NCBI GenBank assembly: GCA_026193435.1
Contig: JAPHUN010000199.1
Span: 1-15,586, forward strand
Source of the DNA: Chlorobium sp.
GTDB taxonomy: Bacteria > Bacteroidota > Chlorobiia > Chlorobiales > Chlorobiaceae
DNA length: 15,586 nucleotides
Direction of reading: 5' to 3'
Every line of letters starts with the position of its first letter. The stretch's first letter is position 1. Below the pieces are notes generated by a model. It was not told the DNA's origin and did not search any database. It worked only from the letters and a program-made list of their open reading frames with translations. Of this stretch, positions 6,751 through 14,450 are shown piece after piece. The position numbers and the translations under genes were made by a program.

Positions 6751-8531
6751 ATTTACAGCCATCGAAACCGTTAGAGATAATTGTTGGTGAAGGCACATGC
6801 GGCATAGCGGCAGGATCGAATGATGTTAGAGATATATTCACTGAACTTGCTCCAGAAGCGGAAATAAGAAGTGTCGGTTGTTTAGGGATGTGTCACGATG
6901 AAGTTATGGTTGAGATTATCGATGAGAAGAGAGGCGCGTGCCTTTACAGGAAAGTCGATAAGAAAAACATTCCAGATCTTCTTCGTTTTCACAGGGGTGA
7001 AGGGGAGATGCGACAAGACCTGTTGATCCGCTCTTCCATGCCGTCGATCGGGGCTGATTATCTTGACCGCCAGACAAGGATAGCCTTGCGCAATATCGGG
7101 CAGCTTGACCCTGAATCCCTGGATGCATACCGACAGAGGGGAGGATACCGTTCGATAGAAAAAATTATAAGGGAGGGGATCGAGCCTGAACAGGTCATAG
7201 AGGAAGTAAAAGTATCCGGTTTGCGAGGCCGTGGAGGGGCAGGTTTTCCTACTGCGGTTAAATGGGGATTCGCCCGGTCCGCGAAGGGTGAAAAGAAATA
7301 TCTGATCTGCAATGGAGACGAGGGTGACCCGGGGGCGTTCATGGATCGTTCTCTGCTGGAAGGCGATCCGCACAGTGTGCTTGAAGGCATGCTTATCGCG
7401 GCCTATGCGATCGGGGCCTCTTCCGGGTACGCCTATATCCGGGCGGAATATCCTCTGGCTGTCGAATATTTCAACAAGGCTATTAATGATGCCAGGAATG
7501 CCGGGTTTCTCGGTAAAAACATACTCGGAAGTTCTTTTGATTTTGACGTTTCCGTTAAACAGGGCGCAGGCGCCTTCGTCTGCGGTGAAGAGACCGCGCT
7601 GATCGCCTCTATCGAGGGTGAACGCGGGATGCCGCGTATTCGCCCGCCTTTTCCGGCAGTCAAGGGGCTTTTCGGGAAACCGACGATTATCAACAATGTC
7701 GAGTCGCTTGCCAACCTTCCATGGATCATCGAGCATGGAGGCGCAGCCTATGCAGCAATCGGAACCGAGCAGTGCAAGGGTACGAAAGTATTTGCTCTTG
7801 CAGGGCCCATCAAGCGTGGCGGCCTGGTCGAAGTTCCTATGGGGACAACGGTTCGGGAAGTTCTTTACGATATCGGGGGAGGCTCATCTGCCGGCAGGCC
7901 GATCAAGGCCGTGCAGCTTGGGGGGCCGAGCGGAGGATGTATTCCGGAATCGCTTTTCGATACACCGATCGAATATGAAGCGCTCAATGCTACCGGCGCT
8001 ATCATGGGTTCGGGCGGTATGGTTGTTATGGACACCAAATCCTGTATGGTTGATATTGCACGATTTTTTCTTGAGTTCACCCAGATCGAATCCTGTGGTA
8101 AGTGCACCTTCTGCAGGATAGGTACCCTTCGCATGAAAGAGCTGCTGACCAGGATCTGCGACGGTCAGGGAACGATGGATGACATCGATACGTTGGAAGA
8201 TATTGCTCACCAGGTGAGATCATCCAGCCTTTGCGGATTGGGTCAGACCGCCCCCAATCCGGTACTGACGACACTGAAATATTTCAGAGACGAATATGTC
8301 GCTCATGTCGAGGAAAAACGGTGTCCGGCAGGTGTCTGTAAAGGTCTTATCACCCATACCATTATGCAGGATACCTGCACAGGTTGTTCAATCTGTGAAC
8401 GGTACTGCCCGGTTGATGCGATTGCAGGAGTGATCAAAAAGCCGGAAAGCTGGGTGATTGATCCTGACCTCTGTGTTAATTGCGGTATGTGTGTTGAAGT
8501 CTGTAATTCCGATGCTATCAGCGTTGCATAA
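6747..8531 (+). CDS. NuoF/HydB/StnB-type FMN, NAD(H)-binding iron-sulfur subunit
   Basis: A 594-residue flavoprotein that exchanges electrons between NAD(H) and iron-sulfur clusters. Domains in order: a thioredoxin-like [2Fe-2S] domain (1-85); the NuoF core with FMN/NAD glycine loop GRGGAGFP (161-168), CNGDEGDPGAFMDR (188-201) and GAFVCGEETAL (275-285); the [4Fe-4S] site C450-x2-C453-x2-C456 with C496; and a C-terminal 2[4Fe-4S] ferredoxin domain (C544/547/550/554 and C576/579/582/586). This three-part layout is that of HydB, HndC-like and StnB subunits, not plain NuoF of complex I. The N-terminal domain has three cysteines (C18, C45, C49); the first cysteine of the usual C-x4-C is V13, a variant also known in HndB-like proteins, so cluster binding there is uncertain. 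An ATG at 6741 would add two residues. It is coupled to the gene before it and followed after 57 bases by the fusion protein. Confidence 0.92.
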   Translation: MNLQPSKPLEIIVGEGTCGIAAGSNDVRDIFTELAPEAEIRSVGCLGMCHDEVMVEIIDEKRGACLYRKVDKKNIPDLLRFHRGEGEMRQDLLIRSSMPSIGADYLDRQTRIALRNIGQLDPESLDAYRQRGGYRSIEKIIREGIEPEQVIEEVKVSGLRGRGGAGFPTAVKWGFARSAKGEKKYLICNGDEGDPGAFMDRSLLEGDPHSVLEGMLIAAYAIGASSGYAYIRAEYPLAVEYFNKAINDARNAGFLGKNILGSSFDFDVSVKQGAGAFVCGEETALIASIEGERGMPRIRPPFPAVKGLFGKPTIINNVESLANLPWIIEHGGAAYAAIGTEQCKGTKVFALAGPIKRGGLVEVPMGTTVREVLYDIGGGSSAGRPIKAVQLGGPSGGCIPESLFDTPIEYEALNATGAIMGSGGMVVMDTKSCMVDIARFFLEFTQIESCGKCTFCRIGTLRMKELLTRICDGQGTMDDIDTLEDIAHQVRSSSLCGLGQTAPNPVLTTLKYFRDEYVAHVEEKRCPAGVCKGLITHTIMQDTCTGCSICERYCPVDAIAGVIKKPESWVIDPDLCVNCGMCVEVCNSDAISVA

Positions 8532-8588
8532 GCATGGCGTGATGCAGCTTCAGGCAGTATTACGAAACGATCAACCCAGGTTTTTATT

Positions 8589-11579
8589 ATGAGCGATACA
8601 GTAACCGTTTTCCTGAACGATGTTTCAGTTCAGGCACCCGCCGGGGCTACTATCCGTGAGGTGGCAGCAGCAAACGGGGTTCATATTCCGACGTTCTGCT
8701 ATGACGACCGTTTACAGCCTTACGCCTCCTGTTTTCTCTGTGTGGTAGAGGTAGAAAAGGCAAGAGGTCTCCTGCCTGCCTGCAGCACGGCTGTGGCAGA
8801 AGGCATGGTTATCCATACGGATAGCGAAAAAGTGATCACTGCCCGGAAGACCGCACTGGAACTTCTTCTTTCCGACCATGCAGGGGATTGCGTCGCTCCG
8901 TGCGAAGCTACCTGTCCGGCGCATATCGATATACAGGGCTATATAGCGCACATTGCCAACGGGAACCCTGAAGCCGCGGTCAGGCTTATTAAAAAGTCAA
9001 ACCCGCTGCCGGTGGTATGCGGTCGTATCTGTCCTCATCCCTGTGAACTGCAATGCAGGAGAGGGCTTGTCGATGAACCGGTTTCAATCAACCCGCTCAA
9101 GAGATTTGCTGCTGAATATGAGTTGGAGAACGGCGCGTATCTTCCCGAAACTGCTCCCGATACCGGTAAACGAGTGGCTGTTGTCGGGGGAGGGCCTGCG
9201 GGCCTGAGTGCCGCGTATTATCTCCGGCAGATGGGCCATGCAGTGGTGATTTTCGAGGCACTGCCTGAACTCGGAGGCATGGTTCGCTATGGTATCCCGA
9301 GATTTCGTCTGCCATGGGAGCTGCTTGACAATGAGATTCAGTCCATTCTTGATCTTGGTGTCGAGGTACGGACGGGAAAGAAACTTGGAGAGGATTTTAC
9401 AATCGCAAGCCTGAAAAAAGACGGCTTTGACGCTGTACTTCTTGCTGTAGGCGCTCACCGGGCCAAGCCTATGGGAGTAAGCGGGGAAGATGCTCCGGGG
9501 GTTATCGGGGGTATTGACTTTCTACGTAAAGTGGTTCTGGGAGAAGAGGTTGCTCTTGGTAATAACGTGGCGGTTATCGGTGGCGGTGATACCGCAATGG
9601 ACTGCGCAAGGGTTGCGCGGCGCAAAGGAGCTGATGTGACGTTGCTTTACCGCAGAACCCAGGCAGAAATGCCGGCTCTTCCGATGGAACAGGATGAGAC
9701 CATGGAAGAGGGCGTGGAGTTCCGGTTTCTTGCCGCGCCCACTGAGGTGCTGGTCGATGAAAACGGCCGGGTCTCTCATCTCCGTGTCATCTCCATGAAG
9801 CTCGGGGACCCTGACGAGTCCGGACGGAGACGCCCTGTCCCGGTCGAGGGATCTGAAGAGGATCTGCCGTTCGATCTGGTTATCAGCGCTATCGGTCAGG
9901 ACCCTGACATGACCTGTGTCGAGGATGATCCGGAAAAGCCGGAGACTACACGCTGGAAAACGTTTGTGTACGATGAAAAGACCAACGTCACTTCCCGAAA
10001 GGGTGTTTTTGCTGCGGGAGACTGTGCTTTCGGACCCGATACCGTAATCAGGGCTGTTGGTGAGGGGCAACGATCTGCCAAAGCGATTGACCTCTATCTC
10101 GCCGGTGCTGATGTACATCTTCAGCATGAATATGCCATTACCCGCGGACGGGTTCAGGATCTGAACATGCAGGACTTCGCCGGGCGATACACCCATAAAA
10201 AAAGAGTTCAGGATACCGTATTGCCTGCTGAAGAACGGTTGAAAGACGGGGGATGGGCGCCTATCAACAGGGGTCTTGAAAAAATTCAGGCGATGGCTGA
10301 AGCCTCACGTTGTATAGAATGCGGCTGTAACGCAAGGTTTGACTGTGATCTGAGAACCTATGCCACCGAGTATGGTGCGGATGATGCGCGATTTCGGGGC
10401 GATAAAAGAAAGTATGACAATGACGAGCGGCACCCGCTTATCAGGATAGAGGGTGATAAATGTATTACCTGCGGAAGTTGCGTGAGAGTCTGTACTGAAG
10501 TAAGAGGAATAGGGGCGCTATGCTTTATCAATCGCGGGTTCTCGACAAGAATCGGTCCCAATTTTGACGATCCGCTTCAGCAAACCGGGTGTGATGCCTG
10601 CGGTATGTGTATCGATGTCTGTCCTACAGGCGCACTTGCACCGAATACAGGAAAAGAAGCTGGTCCCTGGGAGGCAACAGAAGCCGTGACGAGCTGCAGT
10701 TCATGCAGCAGAGGTTGCGGATTGATGGTCTCTACAGCTGAAGAACGGGTTGTCAGGGTTCAGAGTATTGACGGAGACCCGGTCAACAATGCGGTTATCT
10801 GTGCCGAAGGGCGCTTCAGCTATCAGCTGCTTGATCACCCCGGCAATACGGCCGACCAGTCGTCAGTCGAGGAATCCAAAGCGATACTTGCATCCGCGGG
10901 AGAACTCGCTGTTGTGGTATCACCGAGGCTTACTATAGAGCAGACCTATGCCGCGGCAAGGCTTGCAAGGCGGTTTAACGGCAAGCTTCTCTATCTTCTG
11001 GGTGAAGAAAGGGCGGCAGAAAAACCGGATTCCGTGCGATATGCCAAAATATCCGGGGAAGCAAATACCGCGCTTCTTGACCGTCTGCATGCCGAAGGTA
11101 TCTCGATTGGTGAAGAGCTGAAAGCCGATACGGTAGTTCTTGTCGGTACGCAGATGCCATCATTCAACGGGCAGAAAATAATTTCCCTCAATCCAGCGAA
11201 AGGCAATGAGGACTGCTATTTTGTCTTGGCCGATCCATTACAGACTGAAGGGATGATGCTCAATAGGGACGGTGATCTCTGTATGCTGCATGCGGTGGTT
11301 TCAAAACCGGAGCAGGTTTTTGATTGTCATGCACTGCTGGCGGAACTGGCAGGAGAGGAGTCGTTGAAAGAGCTCGAAACACTCCGCAAAGCCCTGGCGG
11401 ACGAGATAGGGGAGCTGACGGTGATAAGAATGCCAGACAGTGATAAACGGTTGATCAACTCCGGTTTCGAGCCCGTACTGACAGCAGTCACGCCCGATAC
11501 CCTTGAAATAGCATTTGCCACGTACTTGAAAGCCATAGGTATGTATGAACCGGGGTGTGCCTGTGCATGCGGCGATTAA
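8589..11579 (+). CDS. NuoG-like iron-sulfur protein with inserted GltD/NfnB-like FAD-NADPH module (StnA-type)
   Basis: A 996-residue multi-cluster fusion. Residues 1-75: NuoG/HydA-type [2Fe-2S] domain (C37, C48, C51, C65). Then a His-x3-Cys site (H97, C101) runs into GltD-type cysteines (C101, C105, C109; C144, C148, C152, C156). Residues about 194-505 are a GltD/NfnB-like oxidoreductase: FAD loop GGGPAG (200-205), NADPH-domain loop GGGDTA (331-336) followed by LLYRR (352-356), whose arginines are typical for the NADP phosphate, and the second FAD motif GVFAAGDC (472-479). The NuoG scaffold resumes with C575, C578, C580, C586, two [4Fe-4S] motifs (C625/628/631/635; C668/671/674/678) and a NuoG-like C703/C706/C710/C738 site, ending in a shortened remnant of the molybdopterin-enzyme-like domain. 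The tail ends with three cysteines (C990, C992, C994). This architecture fits the large subunit of the Stn transhydrogenase, which carries the NADP(H) site. The ATG at 8589 begins exactly at the domain; its ribosome site is weak. Confidence 0.88.
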   Translation: MSDTVTVFLNDVSVQAPAGATIREVAAANGVHIPTFCYDDRLQPYASCFLCVVEVEKARGLLPACSTAVAEGMVIHTDSEKVITARKTALELLLSDHAGDCVAPCEATCPAHIDIQGYIAHIANGNPEAAVRLIKKSNPLPVVCGRICPHPCELQCRRGLVDEPVSINPLKRFAAEYELENGAYLPETAPDTGKRVAVVGGGPAGLSAAYYLRQMGHAVVIFEALPELGGMVRYGIPRFRLPWELLDNEIQSILDLGVEVRTGKKLGEDFTIASLKKDGFDAVLLAVGAHRAKPMGVSGEDAPGVIGGIDFLRKVVLGEEVALGNNVAVIGGGDTAMDCARVARRKGADVTLLYRRTQAEMPALPMEQDETMEEGVEFRFLAAPTEVLVDENGRVSHLRVISMKLGDPDESGRRRPVPVEGSEEDLPFDLVISAIGQDPDMTCVEDDPEKPETTRWKTFVYDEKTNVTSRKGVFAAGDCAFGPDTVIRAVGEGQRSAKAIDLYLAGADVHLQHEYAITRGRVQDLNMQDFAGRYTHKKRVQDTVLPAEERLKDGGWAPINRGLEKIQAMAEASRCIECGCNARFDCDLRTYATEYGADDARFRGDKRKYDNDERHPLIRIEGDKCITCGSCVRVCTEVRGIGALCFINRGFSTRIGPNFDDPLQQTGCDACGMCIDVCPTGALAPNTGKEAGPWEATEAVTSCSSCSRGCGLMVSTAEERVVRVQSIDGDPVNNAVICAEGRFSYQLLDHPGNTADQSSVEESKAILASAGELAVVVSPRLTIEQTYAAARLARRFNGKLLYLLGEERAAEKPDSVRYAKISGEANTALLDRLHAEGISIGEELKADTVVLVGTQMPSFNGQKIISLNPAKGNEDCYFVLADPLQTEGMMLNRDGDLCMLHAVVSKPEQVFDCHALLAELAGEESLKELETLRKALADEIGELTVIRMPDSDKRLINSGFEPVLTAVTPDTLEIAFATYLKAIGMYEPGCACACGD

Positions 11580-11600
11580 CATGAATTTGAATTTCCAGTT

Positions 11601-12206
11601 ATGATTTTTATTGCTGACTATGGCGCGGGAAACCTGCATTCTGTGCAGAAAGCCTTTGAATATCTCGGTGTAAAGACGGTAGTGAGCGGTGACGCTTCCC
11701 GACTGCCTGACTATCAGAAAGTACTTGTCCCGGGTGTCGGAGCATTCGGTCATGCCATCGATTCCTTTAACGCTTCCGGATTCAGTGATGCTCTTCGGGA
11801 GCATGTCGATAAAGGCAGGCATGTGCTTGGCATCTGTCTCGGCATGCAGCTGTTTATGGGCAGAAGTGAAGAGCGGGGGGAACACACAGGTCTGGGTTTT
11901 GTGCCCGGCAATGTTCTCCGTTTTGACAGCGAGAGGGAAAAGGTTCCTCAGATAGGATGGAACTCGGTTGAGTACACCAAAGAAAGCGTGCTGTTCCGGG
12001 GTATTGAGGGAGGTTCTTTTTTCTACTTTGTTCACTCCTATTACTGCGATCCGGTTCATGCTGAAGATATAGCCGGCACGACCATGTTCGCCGGAAAAAA
12101 TTTTTGTTCAGCCATTGAAAAAAATGGTATTTTCGCACTACAGTTTCATCCGGAGAAAAGTTCGGATGCAGGATTGAAAGTGCTGGATAATTTTGCCAAA
12201 TGTTAA
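11601..12206 (+). CDS. hisH: Imidazole glycerol phosphate synthase glutaminase subunit HisH
   Basis: Class I glutamine amidotransferase that releases ammonia from glutamine and channels it to HisF, which makes imidazole glycerol phosphate and AICAR. The 201-residue length is normal. The nucleophile lies in GICLGMQ (C79), and the other two triad residues are in FHPEKS (H183, E185). The N-terminus IADYGAGNLHSV is diagnostic of HisH and fixes the ATG at 11601, although no ribosome site is clear. HisF, its obligate partner, is not in the window. It begins 21 bases after the redox fusion gene, so read-through from that operon is possible, and is followed by hisA. Confidence 0.96.
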   Translation: MIFIADYGAGNLHSVQKAFEYLGVKTVVSGDASRLPDYQKVLVPGVGAFGHAIDSFNASGFSDALREHVDKGRHVLGICLGMQLFMGRSEERGEHTGLGFVPGNVLRFDSEREKVPQIGWNSVEYTKESVLFRGIEGGSFFYFVHSYYCDPVHAEDIAGTTMFAGKNFCSAIEKNGIFALQFHPEKSSDAGLKVLDNFAKC

Positions 12207-12215
12207 AAGATGCCC

Positions 12216-12220
12216 GGAGA
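12216..12220 (+). promoter_or_regulatory. Ribosome binding site of hisA
   Basis: GGAGA lies eight bases before the ATG at 12229 but only two before the ATG at 12223. The former is therefore the likely hisA start, giving the conserved M-L-I-I-P-A-I-D N-terminus. Confidence 0.6.
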
Positions 12221-12228
12221 GTATGAGT

Positions 12229-13011
12229 ATGTTGATAATTCCGGCTATAGATATTAAGGACGGGAAGTGTGTAAGGCTTACCCGGGGAGAGTTTGACAAG
12301 AAGAAGATATATCTTGATAATCCCCGTGACATGGCCATCATATGGCGGAAGCAGAACGCCAAAATGATACATGTCGTTGATCTGGACGCGGCCTTGACCG
12401 GTAAACTGGTGAACTTTGAGAAAATCAGGGAAATAGTTACAGATCTTGATATTCCTGTTCAGGTGGGCGGCGGCCTGCGCTCAATCGATGCTGTGGCGAA
12501 ATATCTCGATATCGGGGTAAGCAGAGTGGTAATCGGCTCTGCCGCAGTGACAAATCCCGGTCTTATAGAGGATTTGCTGAAACGGTACTCCCCTTCACAG
12601 ATCGTTGTCGGTATCGATGCCGAGAACGGCATCCCTAAAATCAAGGGTTGGACGGAGAGCAGCGGGATGAAGGACTATGAGCTTGCACTGCAGATGAAAA
12701 AACTCGGTGTCAAAAGGATTATTTATACCGATATAGCCTGCGACGGCATGATGCAGGGAGTAGGCTTTGAGAGTACAAAACGGTTTGCCGAAAAAGCCGG
12801 TATGAGAGTAACCGCTTCCGGGGGAGTGACTGGTTCCGAGGATCTCAGAAAGCTCCGCACGCTTGAAAAGTACGGAGTTGACTCGGTTATTATCGGTAAA
12901 GCGCTCTACGAGAACAATTTCCCGTGTCAGAAACTCTGGTATAATTTCGAGAAATGTATAGGCATTGACTGTGATTTCTCGTCCGCATTGAAGAAAGAGT
13001 GCTGTTCCTGA
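12229..13011 (+). CDS. hisA: ProFAR isomerase HisA
   Basis: Phosphoribosylformimino-5-aminoimidazole carboxamide ribotide isomerase, a (beta/alpha)8 barrel that carries out the Amadori rearrangement before the HisF/HisH step. It has 260 residues from the preferred ATG at 12229. The general acid/base aspartates are D8 (PAIDIKDGKCVRL) and D130 (VGIDAENG). Phosphate-binding loops are visible at VGGGLR (79-84) and ASGGV (196-200). The TDI-x2-DGM segment (167-173) distinguishes HisA from HisF, although the residue before DG is cysteine where arginine is usual. The C-terminus extends beyond the barrel with several cysteines (C243, C248, C258, C259). It lies 22 bases after hisH and is probably co-transcribed. 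Confidence 0.94.
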   Translation: MLIIPAIDIKDGKCVRLTRGEFDKKKIYLDNPRDMAIIWRKQNAKMIHVVDLDAALTGKLVNFEKIREIVTDLDIPVQVGGGLRSIDAVAKYLDIGVSRVVIGSAAVTNPGLIEDLLKRYSPSQIVVGIDAENGIPKIKGWTESSGMKDYELALQMKKLGVKRIIYTDIACDGMMQGVGFESTKRFAEKAGMRVTASGGVTGSEDLRKLRTLEKYGVDSVIIGKALYENNFPCQKLWYNFEKCIGIDCDFSSALKKECCS

Positions 13012-13065
13012 TCCGGCGTTGATCTACATCCCTTCTATCTGGAACGCAACTTTTCCGAGAGCAAC

Positions 13066-13671
13066 GTGTCACAAAAAGATCCCTCCATACTACAGAAAAT
13101 CGAGGCTGTGATATTTGCCTCGGATGAGGCTGTCTCTGCGCACTATATTCTTCAGGTGCTTGCTGAAGAGCTTTCCACAGAAGATATTGACGCAGCTGTC
13201 GAGAGCCTGAACGATTCCTATGCATCGACCGGGAGAAGTTTCAGCATTGTCCGTATAGCCGGGGGGTTTCGCTTTTTAACGCTCGGCATGCTTGAGCCTA
13301 CCCTGAAAAAAATGCTTGCCCCTAAAATACAGAGAAAGCTTTCGCAGTCTGTTCTGGAGTTGCTTGCTGTGATTGCTTATCAGCAACCGGCAACCAGAGG
13401 GGAAATACAGCAGGTGCGGGGTGTCAGTCCGGATTACGCGATAAACAAGCTTCTCGAACGCGGTCTTATCGATGTGAGAGGCAGGGCGGAAAAGCCGGGA
13501 AAGCCTCTTATTTACGGTACAACAAAAGAATTTCTGGATTTTTTCAATCTCAACTCTCTTAAAGATCTTCCAAAACTGCGGGAGATCAGGGAGCTTGTCC
13601 AGGACAAGGAAATACAGGATTATCTCGCTTCATCAGAAAGAACGGAAGAACATGAAAAAAAAGAGCAGTAA
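13066..13671 (+). CDS. scpB: Segregation and condensation protein ScpB
   Basis: Winged-helix subunit of the SMC-ScpA-ScpB condensin, acting on the chromosome. The 201-residue length is typical. Diagnostic blocks are LSQSVLELLAVIAYQQPATR (92-111), with RGV at 119-121, and LLERGLIDVRGR (129-140), with the K-P-G-K-P-L-I-Y-G-T-T stretch at 143-153. The N-terminal part (about 8-85) is the first winged helix and the middle the second. The start is a GTG at 13066 with only a weak purine stretch upstream, giving the expected N-terminus. The charged, glutamate/lysine-rich end overlaps the start of the pseudouridine synthase gene by 20 bases. scpA is not in the window. Confidence 0.93.
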   Translation: MSQKDPSILQKIEAVIFASDEAVSAHYILQVLAEELSTEDIDAAVESLNDSYASTGRSFSIVRIAGGFRFLTLGMLEPTLKKMLAPKIQRKLSQSVLELLAVIAYQQPATRGEIQQVRGVSPDYAINKLLERGLIDVRGRAEKPGKPLIYGTTKEFLDFFNLNSLKDLPKLREIRELVQDKEIQDYLASSERTEEHEKKEQ

Positions 13672-14416
13672 CGCTCATGTCGAAACCCCTGATACTGCTG
13701 TGAGGATCAACAAATACCTCGCGCTTTGCGGCATAGCATCGAGACGTGCCGCTGACCGGCTGGTTGAATCCGGAGAGGTCATGGTAAACGGCCGCATAAT
13801 GATAAAGAAGGGAGCAACGGTTAGACCGGGGGTCGATGAAGTTGTCGTTAGTAATCGGTTACTTGCTTTACCTGAAGAAAAAAAAGTGTATATTTTACTC
13901 AATAAGCCCAGAAATTACATTACAACCAGCAGTGATGAGAAAGAGAGGGAAACGGTTCTCGATCTGGTGGATGTCAGGGAGCGTATCTTTCCTGTAGGCC
14001 GTCTTGACAGGAAAACCACCGGTATGATTCTTTTGACCAATGACGGGGCGTTGGCTCACCGGTTGATGCACCCTTCATCGGAAGTTGAAAAGGAGTATCT
14101 GGCAGAGCTTGAAACCCCTTTTTCTGAAAAGGATCTGCCACTGTTGACGGGAGGGATGCGGCTGAAAGATACGGGTGAAAAGACCAGTCCCTGCAAGGGA
14201 AAAATCATGCAGGGAGGGTTGCGGGTTCTCCTGACCATTCATGAGGGGAAAAATCATCAGGTAAAAAGGATGTTCCGTTCTCTGGGCTATGAGGTGAAGA
14301 GACTTGACAGGACGGCATATGCCGGCTTGCGCGCAGGAAAGCTTCGCAGAGGGGAGTGGCGATATGCTACATCGACAGAGGTTGAGCAGCTCATGCTGAC
14401 AAGTTCCGGCCTCTGA
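13652..14416 (+). CDS. rluB: RsuA/RluB/E/F-family rRNA pseudouridine synthase
   Basis: A 254-residue pseudouridine synthase. An S4 RNA-binding domain (about 17-62: RINKYLALCGIASRRAADRL... then VNG) is followed by the catalytic domain, with nucleophile D119 in GRLDRKTTG (117-125). The C-terminal motif KNHQVKRMF matches the RsuA/RluB group. Length and the S4 domain fit RluB, which modifies the 23S rRNA peptidyl-transferase region, but RsuA or RluE/F function cannot be excluded from sequence alone. An upstream in-frame start at 13595 would lie deep inside scpB. The ATG at 13652 has GGAAG three bases upstream and gives a normal N-terminus. The 20-base overlap with scpB indicates translational coupling; the scpB-rluB pairing is widespread in bacteria. 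Confidence 0.88.
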   Translation: MKKKSSNAHVETPDTAVRINKYLALCGIASRRAADRLVESGEVMVNGRIMIKKGATVRPGVDEVVVSNRLLALPEEKKVYILLNKPRNYITTSSDEKERETVLDLVDVRERIFPVGRLDRKTTGMILLTNDGALAHRLMHPSSEVEKEYLAELETPFSEKDLPLLTGGMRLKDTGEKTSPCKGKIMQGGLRVLLTIHEGKNHQVKRMFRSLGYEVKRLDRTAYAGLRAGKLRRGEWRYATSTEVEQLMLTSSGL

Positions 14417-14450
14417 AGGCAAACCTGCTGAAACGTAAACTTTTCAGGTA

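Noticed and set aside
6882..7736. Long open frame on the minus strand opposite the NuoF-like gene
   Set aside because: It lies wholly opposite a gene with clear family motifs, shows no recognisable domain and has the mixed composition of a shadow frame.
9522..10196. 224-codon minus-strand frame opposite the GltD module
   Set aside because: The opposite strand encodes conserved FAD/NADPH motifs throughout; this is a shadow.
6163..11579. Bifurcating [FeFe]- or [NiFe]-hydrogenase operon
   Set aside because: The diaphorase-type subunits fit, but no H-cluster domain or HoxYH/HydA catalytic subunit is present, and the large subunit carries a GltD module instead.
8589..11579. Glutamate synthase small subunit (gltD)
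   Set aside because: The GltD-like part is only a module in a larger NuoG-like protein, and no glutamate synthase large subunit is nearby.
11301..12059. 252-codon minus-strand frame across the end of the fusion gene and hisH
   Set aside because: It spans two well-supported plus-strand genes and their gap and shows no family pattern.
12229..13011. HisF (imidazole glycerol phosphate synthase cyclase)
   Set aside because: HisA and HisF are related barrels, but the N-terminus IPAIDIKDG and the TDI-x2-DGM segment fit HisA.
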